NCBI GenBank assembly: GCA_900759665.1
Contig: CAAEWE010000042.1
Coordinates: 1-64,000 of the forward strand
DNA: 64,000 nucleotides
From: Lachnospiraceae bacterium
Lineage (GTDB): Bacteria > Bacillota > Clostridia > Lachnospirales > Lachnospiraceae
Direction: 5' to 3'
Shown here piece after piece: positions 1 to 8,453 of the stretch (the first letter of the stretch is position 1; the number at the start of each line of letters is the position of its first letter). A model generated the notes under the pieces. That model searched no databases. It had not been told where the DNA came from and was given only the letters and a program-made list of their open reading frames with translations. Made by a program: the position numbers and the translations under genes.

Positions 1-195
1 ACGTTCATCGAACATCGAAACAGCAAAGCAATCAGACTTCCCGCAAGCCGTTAGTGACAAGGCAATTTCCAGACACAGCTCCGGGTATTCAGACCCTTAA
101 AAGCCAAAAATCATATTCAATACCCCAGAACATCAGAAACAGTCTGGGTATATCATAGTTCTTGTTGTGCGAAGTTTGAGTAAGAAAATTAAAAT

Positions 196-1035
196 TTATA
201 CCCGTTCGATCTTAGCACCTTTCAGGAAGGTTTCATAGTTCATATTGCTCATATAGTCTATCAGAAAGGTGCGCAGAGAACCGGTACCGCCTTCGGTGCG
301 GACCGTTTTTTCGTAAGCGAGTTCTCCGGCATAACCGTAAGCTGCCATGGCAGTTACGGTTGCTTCCAGGGCTTTATATGGATTGGCGGCAACAAATACG
401 CCGATGGCGCTGGAAAGCATACATCCGGTACCGGTGATCCGGGACATCATTGGATGCCCGTTGCGGATCAGATAAGCGGTATCCGCATTGGCAACCACGT
501 CGATGGGACCGCTGATGGCAATAACGGAGCAGGTGATGGCGCTGATCTTTTTGGCATACTCTGCAATTTCATAAATGTTATCCTCGTTGGCAAGATCCTC
601 ATTCGCTGCGTCTACCCCCTTTGCATGGGAACTTTTATCACCGACATATTTGATCTCGGAGATGTTACCCCGGATGACGGTAAAACGGACATGTTCCATA
701 AGATTTTCCAGTACTTCATTGCGGCGGTGTGCAGCTCCGGCTCCTACCGGGTCGAAGATAACAGGATGCTCCAGTTCATTGTTTTTTCGTCCCATACGGA
801 GCATGGATTCTTCCAGAAAACCGCCAATAATTCCCATATTGATCACACAGCCGTTGCAGCCGGCAGAGATATCGGCCACCTCATCCGGATCATCTGCCAT
901 TGTGGGAGATCCGCCGCATGCCAGTGTCATATTGGCGCAGTCCGTGGCAGTGATATAGTTCGAAATATTGTGAACTACAGGTGACACCTGTGGAATGTTA
1001 TCAAAAATTTCTTTTGCCTCTTCTAAAATATTCAT
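196..1035 (-). CDS. thiM: hydroxyethylthiazole kinase ThiM
   Basis: This 279-residue protein is full length for ThiM, which phosphorylates 4-methyl-5-(2-hydroxyethyl)thiazole with ATP in thiamine salvage in the cytoplasm. Visible family marks are GGSPTMADDP near residues 41-50, the DPVGAG segment near 95-100 and the GTGCM loop near 202-206 that carries the active-site cysteine of the ribokinase-like fold. It stands alone: no thiE or thiD follows inside the window, although the 195 bases downstream are cut by the window edge. An AAGGAAGG-type ribosome site precedes the start. Its leader holds a strong hairpin rather than a recognisable TPP riboswitch. Confidence 0.95.
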   Translation of the reverse strand: MNILEEAKEIFDNIPQVSPVVHNISNYITATDCANMTLACGGSPTMADDPDEVADISAGCNGCVINMGIIGGFLEESMLRMGRKNNELEHPVIFDPVGAGAAHRRNEVLENLMEHVRFTVIRGNISEIKYVGDKSSHAKGVDAANEDLANEDNIYEIAEYAKKISAITCSVIAISGPIDVVANADTAYLIRNGHPMMSRITGTGCMLSSAIGVFVAANPYKALEATVTAMAAYGYAGELAYEKTVRTEGGTGSLRTFLIDYMSNMNYETFLKGAKIERV

Positions 1036-1070
1036 TCGTGAAATCCTTCCTTTCCTGGATACTTACAAGA

Positions 1071-1125
1071 AAACGGCAGAAAAAGAAATCATACCCGTGG
1101 TGGTATGCCCCTTCTTCTGCCGTTT
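1071..1125 (-). promoter_or_regulatory. long hairpin in the thiM leader
   Basis: The arms AAACGGCAGAA and TTCTGCCGTTT at the two ends are perfectly complementary, and an inner pair CATACC/GGTATG extends the stem, so about 55 nt fold into one long hairpin upstream of thiM. There is no T-run directly after it on the minus strand that would make it a textbook terminator, and the conserved TPP-riboswitch blocks are absent. It may be a structured 5' UTR, a terminator for a transcript entering from the right, or a small repeat element. Confidence 0.5.
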
Positions 1126-1267
1126 GTTATGTTCTGACAAAATCTGGAGTTATTATATCATACCCATAGGAAAAGTCAAGGCCGCATCCGGTAAATGCCT
1201 GTCGGCAAAAATGAATTGCGGATCCGCGGAAAACATCCTATAATAGACCTGTGAGGAGGAGATGCAG

Positions 1268-1903
1268 ATGGAGAGAAAAAAGCCTGTGCCGGGAATGTTT
1301 TACCGGCACTTTAAAGGAAATATATATCAGATAAGGGAGTTAGCAAAGGATTCCGAAACAGAAGAGGATATGGTAATTTATCAGGGCATGTATCCGCCAT
1401 TTCAGGTGTGGGTCAGACCTTTGTCCATGTTTTTGGACAGAGTGGATCAGGATAAATATCCGGACTGCCGTCAGCAATACCGCTTTGAATCCGTGGTATT
1501 CCAAAACACGTCACAGCAGGACGTGATACAGGAAAGCGTAGTGGACAACACGACAGACTCTGTAAGCAGACAGGAGATGGATTCGGCTGCGGAACCGGTG
1601 AGTGACCGGGAGCTTCGGGAGATTTTGATCAACGATCAGGGAGAAAAGCTTCTGACCGGCAGAATGACGGACGAGGAGATCGCCCGCAGAGGATTTCTTG
1701 CACTTCTGGATGCAGACACCTACCGGGAAAAACGTCAGATCCTTGTGGGACTCCGGGAATATCTAAATGAACTGTATCTGAATAATCTGGCAGCAGCATT
1801 GGATATTGTATTGGAAGAAGGAAGCAGCCAGGAGCATTATGATACGCTGCTTCATTGTCTGGAGACTTATGAAAAGTACGAAGGAGGGCGTTTGCGGCGA
1901 TGA
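1268..1903 (+). CDS. DUF1653 domain protein
   Basis: The first ~65 residues match the DUF1653 pattern: YRHFKGN, then SETEEDMVIYQ, then WVRPLSMFLDRV. The remaining ~145 residues are acidic and helical with no domain I recognise. The function of DUF1653 is not established; these are small cytoplasmic proteins. An ATG at 1262 is in frame, but AGGAGGA ends at 1260, so the ATG at 1268 has the correct spacing and gives 211 residues beginning MERKK. The stop overlaps the start of the next gene by 4 bases (ATGA), implying translational coupling with the membrane protein that follows. Confidence 0.8.
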   Translation: MERKKPVPGMFYRHFKGNIYQIRELAKDSETEEDMVIYQGMYPPFQVWVRPLSMFLDRVDQDKYPDCRQQYRFESVVFQNTSQQDVIQESVVDNTTDSVSRQEMDSAAEPVSDRELREILINDQGEKLLTGRMTDEEIARRGFLALLDADTYREKRQILVGLREYLNELYLNNLAAALDIVLEEGSSQEHYDTLLHCLETYEKYEGGRLRR

Positions 1904-2979
1904 TAAGCAGGATCATTAATACCATGTTTCACGGAAGCCCCAAAGCGAGAATATTTTTATGGTCTGTCTTTATTATGGGACTCGCCACGATCCTGCTTGG
2001 AGTGATGGCAGCGGCTCTTGGCTCTTTTACCTTTGGAACGGGAGCCTTTGTGTGTGGACTGGCCGCCTTTGTAACATCCCAGTCGGCATCTCTGACAGAA
2101 ATGGAACGGCGGGACAAACAGGAAAAGATCAAAAAAGAAAAAGACCAGAGGGAAAAGACAAAGGAGCCGTCTGGTAGAAATGATTCTGCCGGGAAGTCAG
2201 GGGAAGAGAATGACGGGGAAAAGAATGTCTGGTATTCCAAAGAAAAAGAAAAGGCAAAGATGCAGTATCTTTCTTCGATGAGTGCAAAAAAATTAAAAAA
2301 TCTGGCGAAGGAACATAAGGTGAAACAGAAGCATGTTTTCGCTATGGTGGATATGTACCCGGCAGAAAAGATCCGGCAGGCTCCGGCAATCGTATGGCGC
2401 ACAGATACACATCTTCACCTGCTGATCATGGATGAGAGTGCCAAAGAGTTCCAGATACCGTTTAATGACATCCAGGGGATTTATTATGATAGAAACGTGA
2501 CGGCAGATCCTGACAGGGATTATGTACCGTTTCAGTATTCCGGGTTTATGTCCAAGATCTATAAACCATATCTTCCGGAATATAAGGAAAATACCAGGGA
2601 CGGACAGATGGTTTACGTCAAGAATCTGTTTATGATCCATCCGGGCATTTCCTTTACCAATACATCTATGAAGGGGATATTCAGCATCCTTACGAGAGCA
2701 CCGTTTCTGGTGGACGATGCGATCAATACTTCAGACAGGTTTGACGAATATTTTAAAGATATTTACCGGTATGGTATATTGTGCAAAAACAATATATATT
2801 CTCTGGAAGAATACCGACAGAAGCTGGAAAGCGTGCTGGAGGAACTGTTGGCAGCACCGATCACCAGAGAAGAGTTTTTTCGTACCTTAAATGCCATGAA
2901 TCATTATCATCTGATCACACAGGATTATGTGATGAAATATACCCAGAGATATGTCATAAAAAATAACGGGACAAATTAG
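1900..2979 (+). CDS. membrane protein of unknown function
   Basis: This 359-residue protein has two hydrophobic segments near residues 18-38 and 40-62. They are followed by a very charged Lys/Glu-rich linker (about 65-125) and a ~230-residue soluble region containing an aromatic-rich stretch (FNDIQGIYYDRN) that could be a PH-like fold. I do not recognise a family. The topology suggests a short membrane hairpin anchoring a cytoplasmic domain. Its start overlaps the stop of the DUF1653 gene, so the two are probably co-translated. An AT-rich gap with its own promoter separates it from recA. Confidence 0.75.
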   Translation: MISRIINTMFHGSPKARIFLWSVFIMGLATILLGVMAAALGSFTFGTGAFVCGLAAFVTSQSASLTEMERRDKQEKIKKEKDQREKTKEPSGRNDSAGKSGEENDGEKNVWYSKEKEKAKMQYLSSMSAKKLKNLAKEHKVKQKHVFAMVDMYPAEKIRQAPAIVWRTDTHLHLLIMDESAKEFQIPFNDIQGIYYDRNVTADPDRDYVPFQYSGFMSKIYKPYLPEYKENTRDGQMVYVKNLFMIHPGISFTNTSMKGIFSILTRAPFLVDDAINTSDRFDEYFKDIYRYGILCKNNIYSLEEYRQKLESVLEELLAAPITREEFFRTLNAMNHYHLITQDYVMKYTQRYVIKNNGTN

Positions 2980-3119
2980 ATCTGCCAGATATCCGCCCCC
3001 GGTTATTCGGTATAGGAAGTTTTAGTTACTTAAAATTTCCTAAATAAAATGATAATCCTATAAAGATAATTGAACAGGACGGGGATATATGATAAGATTT
3101 TTTTACCTGAAATTTACTG

Positions 3120-3170
3120 TTGACAGCACCCCGGAAATAGTTTATATTAGAAAAACAAGAACATTTGTTC
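3120..3170 (+). promoter_or_regulatory. recA promoter with LexA box
   Basis: TTGACA at 3120-3125 and TATATT at 3143-3148 are spaced by 17 nt. Immediately downstream, GAACATTTGTTC at 3159-3170 is a perfect GAAC-N4-GTTC palindrome followed by G, matching the Gram-positive LexA (SOS) box CGAAC-N4-GTTCG except for the first base. Its position over the transcription start is right for repression by LexA until DNA damage. Confidence 0.9.
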
Positions 3171-3189
3171 GTTAGAAAGCGAGGATATT

Positions 3190-4293
3190 ATGGCAAAAGA
3201 GATCAAAATTGATGAGAATAAAAGAAAGGCGCTGGAGTCTGCTGTTGCACAGATTGAGAAAGCCTATGGTAAGGGATCTGTGATGAAGCTTGGAGACAAT
3301 ACACATATGAACGTGGAGACATTCCCGACCGGGTCGTTAGGACTTGATCTCGCATTGGGAGTCGGAGGGATTCCGAAGGGGAGAATCGTGGAGATATACG
3401 GTCCTGAGGGCGGTGGTAAAACAACCGTTGCCCTTCACATTGTAGCAGAGGTACAGAAGCTTGGCGGCATTGCGGGATTTATTGATGCGGAGCATGCACT
3501 GGATCCGGTTTATGCGAAGCGGATCGGTGTTGATATTGATAATTTATACATATCCCAGCCGGATAACGGGGAGCAGGCATTGGAGATCACGGAGACTATG
3601 GTGCGTTCCGGAGCGATTGACATTATTATTGTGGATTCTGTAGCTGCCCTTGTTCCAAAGGCAGAGATCGAGGGAGATATGGGAGATTCCCATGTAGGAC
3701 TTCAGGCACGTCTGATGTCCCAGGCACTTCGTAAACTGACCGGTATCATTGGAAAGACGAGCTGTACCGTTATTTTTATCAACCAGCTTCGTGAGAAGGT
3801 TGGTGTGATGTTTGGTAATCCGGAGACCACGACCGGCGGCCGTGCATTGAAGTATTATTCTTCCGTACGTCTGGAGGTGCGCCGTGGTGAAGTGATCAAG
3901 AGGGACGGGGAAGCCATTGGCAACCGTGCCAAGATCAAAGTAGTTAAGAATAAAGTAGCCCCTCCGTTCCGTGAGGCAGAGGTGGATCTGGTTTATGGTA
4001 TCGGTATTTCCAGAGAGGGGGATATCCTTGATCTGGCGGCCAATGACAACATTGTCAATAAGAGTGGTGCGTGGTATGCTTATAATGGCAATAAGATCGG
4101 TCAGGGACGTGAGAATGCGAAGCAGTATCTCAAGGAGAATCCGGATATTATGAAGGAGATTGAGGATAAGGTCCGTGCTAAGAGGATTCCGAAGGGAGAT
4201 GCTCTTGACGAGGCTTCTGAGGAAAATGTAGACAATGAGACGACGGTTCCGACAGGGGATGCAGATAAGCCATCTGCGGGAAAGACGAAGTAA
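3190..4293 (+). CDS. recA: recombinase RecA
   Basis: RecA forms filaments on single-stranded DNA, catalyses strand exchange and stimulates LexA self-cleavage. The 367-residue protein has the Walker A motif GPEGGGKTT at about 71-79; many other RecAs have ESSGKTT here, so the two serines are replaced by glycines. It also has IIIVDSVAAL (Walker B) and the MAW-like loops, and a Glu/Asp-rich C-terminal tail. The ribosome site is GCGAGGATATT. recX follows 3 bases later, the usual partnership. A LexA box covers the start of transcription. Confidence 0.98.
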   Translation: MAKEIKIDENKRKALESAVAQIEKAYGKGSVMKLGDNTHMNVETFPTGSLGLDLALGVGGIPKGRIVEIYGPEGGGKTTVALHIVAEVQKLGGIAGFIDAEHALDPVYAKRIGVDIDNLYISQPDNGEQALEITETMVRSGAIDIIIVDSVAALVPKAEIEGDMGDSHVGLQARLMSQALRKLTGIIGKTSCTVIFINQLREKVGVMFGNPETTTGGRALKYYSSVRLEVRRGEVIKRDGEAIGNRAKIKVVKNKVAPPFREAEVDLVYGIGISREGDILDLAANDNIVNKSGAWYAYNGNKIGQGRENAKQYLKENPDIMKEIEDKVRAKRIPKGDALDEASEENVDNETTVPTGDADKPSAGKTK

Positions 4294-4296
4294 TTT

Positions 4297-4737
4297 ATGC
4301 AGGATGAGTTATTAGAAGCAAAGAAAAAGGCAATGTCCCTTCTGAAATATATGGACAGGACGGAGTGGCAGCTCCGGGACAAATTGGCGGCAAAGGGGTT
4401 TTCTGAGGAAGCTGTGGAAGGAGCCATAGATTATGTAAAGTCATTTCATTATCTGGATGATTACCGGTATGCTGTCCATTTTGTGGAGATTCATCAGGAA
4501 CAGCGGAGCAGACAGAGGATGCGTCAGGATCTGTATCAGAGACATGTTCCGGAGGAGTATATTGATCTGGCTCTGGAAAGTATCTGCGAGAATGATGATC
4601 TAGCACTGCAGGCAGCACTCCGTAAGATTACCAAAGGAGAGACGGAGTTTTCCTATGAGGAAAAGCAGAAGATTGCCGGGAAGCTCTATCGCAAAGGATT
4701 TCGTCTTGGCGATATTAAGAGGGTGCTGGATATGTAA
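4297..4737 (+). CDS. recX: regulatory protein RecX
   Basis: RecX binds RecA filaments and limits their activity. The 146-residue protein is short but complete, with the repeated three-helix pattern of the family: ALEAKKKAMSLLKYMDRTEWQLRDKL, then GFSEEAVEGAIDYVKSF followed by DDYRYAVHFVE. These are shown here as separate blocks. It begins 3 nt after the recA stop and shares its transcript. A strong terminator follows 86 bases downstream. The identification rests on both sequence pattern and position. Confidence 0.9.
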   Translation: MQDELLEAKKKAMSLLKYMDRTEWQLRDKLAAKGFSEEAVEGAIDYVKSFHYLDDYRYAVHFVEIHQEQRSRQRMRQDLYQRHVPEEYIDLALESICENDDLALQAALRKITKGETEFSYEEKQKIAGKLYRKGFRLGDIKRVLDM

Positions 4738-4823
4738 GCCTGTGGAGGCACGGGGACAGAACCCTGAGAGGACAGAGTGCGGTATAACGAAAATCAGGAT
4801 CCGTACAACATTAAAGATAATAC

Positions 4824-4880
4824 AAAGGGCAGTTTCACCGGCAGACAGATATGATATCAGCCGGTGAAACTGCCCTTTTT
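4824..4880 (+). terminator. terminator after recX
   Basis: A perfect 19-bp stem (4824-4842 with 4860-4878) ends in a T-run CCCTTTTT. It lies between the convergent recX and PAS-CPBP genes. The stem is followed by only a short T-run on the minus strand, so it probably serves recX mainly and may help end the opposite transcript. Confidence 0.9.
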
Positions 4881-4897
4881 GAGACGGTTGTAAGAAG

Positions 4898-5956
4898 TTA
4901 AAAGAACAGGCACATTGCCAGATAGCCGCATCCCCAGTGGAGAAAAGCACAACCCCAGATGTCCCGCTGGCGTTCAAAAATGACTCCCAGAGCACAGCTA
5001 AGCAGGAATGCACCCAGCATAAAGTAGAAACCGAAGGGCAGATGCATCAGGGAGAAAAGCAGGGAAGTAAGAAAGATACTGAGCTGCTTCTGGTATTTTA
5101 CATGAAGCAGGGATTTTACACTTTTCTGAATCACACCTCTGGCAAGAAACTCCTGGATAAATGCGGTAAATATATAAATATAGGCACCGTGCAGGGAGCC
5201 GCCGATAAAGTAGCCTTTGATCCGGATACCGGCCAGGGACAGCACAAGCTTTGCCAGAAGAATCACCAGACAGACGATCACTCCGGTGGTGATGGTTTCT
5301 TTCAAATTGGTGCGCCATCGGGAGATATTGGGGATTAATCCGATTTCTTTCAGGGAAAAGCTGGTACAAAATGCAATTTCAAGAAATAGCACAAAGGTGA
5401 TCACTTCGATCATTAGCGTATAGTCCTGAGACTTGAATGGAACATGAAGTGTGAAGCGGCACAGACTCCAGGCGGCCAGATAAATGCTGATACACAGGAT
5501 CAGTCCGGCGAAGATGTAGGCACAGTCGTGGTCATGCTGCAGAAGGAGCTGTGTGTCGGTGACATCCTCTACCAGAATGATCATTCCCTGAAACGGCTCT
5601 TTGCGCCGGATAGATGTATTTTCCTGCTGCATTAAGCTGATATCTACCGTGACAAAAGAGGTATCTTTTGCATCGGCAGCGGTGTATTTCACCATGGTTT
5701 TTTCTGTAAGCTGTCCCTTCTCCATGCTGGAGCGAAAAAGTTTATTAAATGCTCTGTTTTTCTTGTTTTGCAGAAAAATATCAGTAAATGGTTTTTGGAT
5801 TGCCTCTTCTGCGTTGACATGAAAGATTGTCGCACTGGCAGAGTTCATATAGGTAATGATTCCTTCTTCGTTTACCATGATCACGCCATCGCTCATGTTG
5901 TTGAAGATCAGATCCGTTTGTTCCTTTGTAAGAAGTCCTTCTATTGGATTTGACAT
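4898..5956 (-). CDS. PAS domain fused to CPBP-family membrane protease-like domain
   Basis: Residues ~10-135 are a PAS sensor domain (MSDGVIMVNEEGIITYMNSA as the opening strand region, then a second PAS/PAC strand set ending ILVEDVTD). From ~147 onward are about seven hydrophobic segments with the CPBP (CAAX protease and bacteriocin-processing) core. In that core QEFLAR at 268-273 stands where EExxxR is expected, FSLMH at 301-305 fits FxxxH, and H340 lies in the last motif. The first glutamate is glutamine and the usual Asn after the last His is missing, so proteolytic activity is doubtful. The role is unknown; a membrane protein gated by a cytoplasmic PAS sensor is an inference. Confidence 0.8.
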   Translation of the reverse strand: MSNPIEGLLTKEQTDLIFNNMSDGVIMVNEEGIITYMNSASATIFHVNAEEAIQKPFTDIFLQNKKNRAFNKLFRSSMEKGQLTEKTMVKYTAADAKDTSFVTVDISLMQQENTSIRRKEPFQGMIILVEDVTDTQLLLQHDHDCAYIFAGLILCISIYLAAWSLCRFTLHVPFKSQDYTLMIEVITFVLFLEIAFCTSFSLKEIGLIPNISRWRTNLKETITTGVIVCLVILLAKLVLSLAGIRIKGYFIGGSLHGAYIYIFTAFIQEFLARGVIQKSVKSLLHVKYQKQLSIFLTSLLFSLMHLPFGFYFMLGAFLLSCALGVIFERQRDIWGCAFLHWGCGYLAMCLFF

Positions 5957-6102
5957 GTTATCACCATTCCTTTCTCATAGATAATGTATCATATTTCGCG
6001 GATAGCGTAAATGAAAAAAGTGTGTTATAATGTTAAGCTAGGGTTAAAGGTCCTGAATAGATACGGGGTGCATGGAAAATATGCACGGAAATGAGGATAA
6101 TT

Positions 6103-6978
6103 ATGAAGAAAACAAAGAGATGTATGGCATGGATGCTGCTGTTATCGATCATGCTTGCGGCAATGCCATCCGTTAGTGCGAAGGCGGCTGCAAAGCCAAA
6201 GACAATGGCACATGCTTATTATGTGATGGATGCGAAAAGCGGTGAGAAAATATTATCTGACCGTGCCAATAAGAAAATCTATCCGGCCAGTACGGTGAAG
6301 CTGTTGACGGCACTTACAGTACTTGATTACGCGGATGTAAATCAGACGATCAAATTTACCAGAAAGCTGCAGAAAAAGATTCCGTCGGATGCGTCGGCTC
6401 TGAATCTTAAGACAGGACGCAGGTATACGGTAAAGCAGTATCTTAATATGCTTCTGATCGTATCCGATGCCGGTTCCGCACTGGCATTGGCAGAGGGAAC
6501 GGCAGGAAATGTTGAGACTTTCGTGGAGTACATGAATGACAAAGCGGAAGAGCTGGGCATGAAACACAGCCATTTTGATAATCCTGTAGGGCTGGATAAA
6601 GGAAGCGGATACAATGGAACTTATACAACGGCAGCTGATTTTATCAAGGTGTCGAAAGCGGCCATGGAGAATCCTCTGATCGCAAAGATCGTGGCAAAGC
6701 ACAAGTACAAAGTACAGCCGATAGGAGTTAATAAATCCTTTGTGATCAAGAATACAAATGCTTTTTACGGAACCTACAAAAAGCTGGTCAGAAACAGAAA
6801 GTACAAAATTATAGGAAGCAAGACAGGCACTACCCGGGCTGCAGGTCATTGTCTCGTGGCGACAGCTGTGGACGAAGAAGGAAATACGGTTATTTGTGCC
6901 TTTTATGGAAATGGTGGATATGAGCGGCTTTACAAGGATATCAGAAAATTATTGGATTACGCATTTGCGAGATATTAA
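6103..6978 (+). CDS. D-alanyl-D-alanine carboxypeptidase (S11 family)
   Basis: This secreted penicillin-binding protein of the DacA/DacF type trims the terminal D-Ala from peptidoglycan stem peptides. A signal peptide (KKTKR, then a hydrophobic stretch ending VSAKA) precedes the catalytic SxxK motif STVK near residue 63. An SDA triad replaces the more usual SGN, and KTG occurs in SKTGTTRAAG near residue 239. At 291 residues it lacks the long C-terminal domain and amphipathic anchor of DacA. The in-frame ATG at 6091 lacks a ribosome site; GAGG lies 6 nt before 6103, so that start was chosen. A TATAAT box lies near 6024. Confidence 0.9.
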   Translation: MKKTKRCMAWMLLLSIMLAAMPSVSAKAAAKPKTMAHAYYVMDAKSGEKILSDRANKKIYPASTVKLLTALTVLDYADVNQTIKFTRKLQKKIPSDASALNLKTGRRYTVKQYLNMLLIVSDAGSALALAEGTAGNVETFVEYMNDKAEELGMKHSHFDNPVGLDKGSGYNGTYTTAADFIKVSKAAMENPLIAKIVAKHKYKVQPIGVNKSFVIKNTNAFYGTYKKLVRNRKYKIIGSKTGTTRAAGHCLVATAVDEEGNTVICAFYGNGGYERLYKDIRKLLDYAFARY

Positions 6979-7040
6979 AACAAAGCGGATCATTCAGCTC
7001 GTGGGAGTTTAAAAGCAGATAATAGGAGGATGTAGTTGTT

Positions 7041-8336
7041 ATGCAGATGTATGAAGTAAAAAAATTACCATATCATCCCAAATTGGACGTAACCGTACCG
7101 GGTTCCAAGAGTATGACAAACAGGGCACTTTTGCTGGCAGCACTGGCAGAGGGAGAGTCCACTGTCTCCGGGATCCTGTTCAGTGAGGATTCTAATGTGT
7201 TTTTGCAGGCATTGAAGGATGTGGGATTTCCCGTGCAGATCGACATACCGGAAAAACGGGTGACGATTCAGGGAAAGGGTGGAAGGCTGCCGCGAAGTCA
7301 TGCTAATCTATACGTAGGAAGTGCAGGGACAGCCGCACGCTTTTTGACAGCGATGGCAGCCATGTCGGATGGGGAGTTTCGTATTGATGCGTCTGCACAG
7401 ATGAAGAAAAGACCTATGGCAGATCTGTTTAAGGCGTTGGAGGAGCTGGGAGCAGGAATCCGGCATCTTTGCGGAGACGGGACATTTCCTGTCATGGTGA
7501 GTGGTATGGGATACCGGCAGTCCAAGGCACAGGTGTCGATCAATATTGATAAAAGCAGTCAGTTTCTCAGTGCATTGCTGATGACGGCACCGACACATTT
7601 TGATGAACTGGAGATCCGGCTGACCGGTACCAGAAGTGCTTTGTCTTATGTTAGAATGACGGAGCAGATGATGAAGCAGTTTGGCCATGCAGGAGTGATC
7701 CGTGAGGCAGATGATCGTTACCGGGTAACGGCCGGCGGTGGTTATTATGCAAGAGATTACATAGTAGAACCGGATGTCTCAGCAGCCTGTTATTTTTATG
7801 CGATGGCAGCGATCACCGGGGGAGAATGCTGTGTCAGAAATATGCGTCAGGATTCTCTGCAGGGAGATATGAAATTCCTACAGGTACTACAGCAGATGGG
7901 GTGTAAGTTAGCCTGGGAGGAAAGGGGACTTATATTGACCGGACCGGAGCCGGGGCATTTGAAAGGCATTGAAGTGGATATGAGTGATTTCTCGGATCAG
8001 ACTCTGACATTGGCGGCAATCGCTCCGTATGCAGACAGTCCGGTACATATCCGGAATGTGGGACATATCCGGGGACAGGAATGTGACCGTTTACATGCAA
8101 TCTGTGAAAATATGGGCAGAATGAATATCCGATGTGAGGAATATGAGGATGGAGTAAAGATTTATCCAGGGATGCCGGAACCTGCCAGAATTGAGACCTG
8201 TCAGGATCACCGGGTAGCCATGGCATTTGCGGTAACCGGTGTCCGGGCAGATGGAATTGTGATATCAGATCCCATGTGCTGTCGCAAGACCTTTGAGAAC
8301 TATTTTGAGGTGCTGGACGATCTGACAAAGGGATGA
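7041..8336 (+). CDS. aroA: 3-phosphoshikimate 1-carboxyvinyltransferase (EPSP synthase)
   Basis: AroA transfers the enolpyruvyl group of PEP to shikimate 3-phosphate, the sixth step of the shikimate pathway. At 431 residues it has the expected length. Motifs visible are PGSKSMTNRALLLAALA at the N-terminus, the GSAGTAARFLTA loop near residue 93, KSSQFLSALLMTAP in the middle and the DHRVAMAFAV motif near 392. GGAGGATG lies 9 nt before the start. aroD and aroK lie about 10 kb downstream and aroE at 23.4 kb, so the pathway genes are clustered loosely, not in one operon. Confidence 0.96.
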   Translation: MQMYEVKKLPYHPKLDVTVPGSKSMTNRALLLAALAEGESTVSGILFSEDSNVFLQALKDVGFPVQIDIPEKRVTIQGKGGRLPRSHANLYVGSAGTAARFLTAMAAMSDGEFRIDASAQMKKRPMADLFKALEELGAGIRHLCGDGTFPVMVSGMGYRQSKAQVSINIDKSSQFLSALLMTAPTHFDELEIRLTGTRSALSYVRMTEQMMKQFGHAGVIREADDRYRVTAGGGYYARDYIVEPDVSAACYFYAMAAITGGECCVRNMRQDSLQGDMKFLQVLQQMGCKLAWEERGLILTGPEPGHLKGIEVDMSDFSDQTLTLAAIAPYADSPVHIRNVGHIRGQECDRLHAICENMGRMNIRCEEYEDGVKIYPGMPEPARIETCQDHRVAMAFAVTGVRADGIVISDPMCCRKTFENYFEVLDDLTKG

Positions 8337-8453
8337 AATTGTATCGCGGAAGACCCGGATACAGTGCAAAAGGAAGAATAAAAAGGAATGTTATCCATGG
8401 CGCACGGGAGACAGACCATACACATAGAATTGTGCGCAGGAAAGAGGATGATC

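Noticed and set aside
1036..1160. TPP riboswitch upstream of thiM
   Set aside because: The conserved CTGAGA and GAACCTGATC-type blocks are absent on the minus strand; only a simple long hairpin is present.
3190..4293. RecA intein or other insertion
   Set aside because: The protein is of normal length and collinear with RecA throughout.
8337..8453. T-box leader before argS
   Set aside because: The gap is too short for a T-box and lacks the TGGNACCGCG-type sequence; only a weak GCGCAC/GTGCGC pairing was seen.
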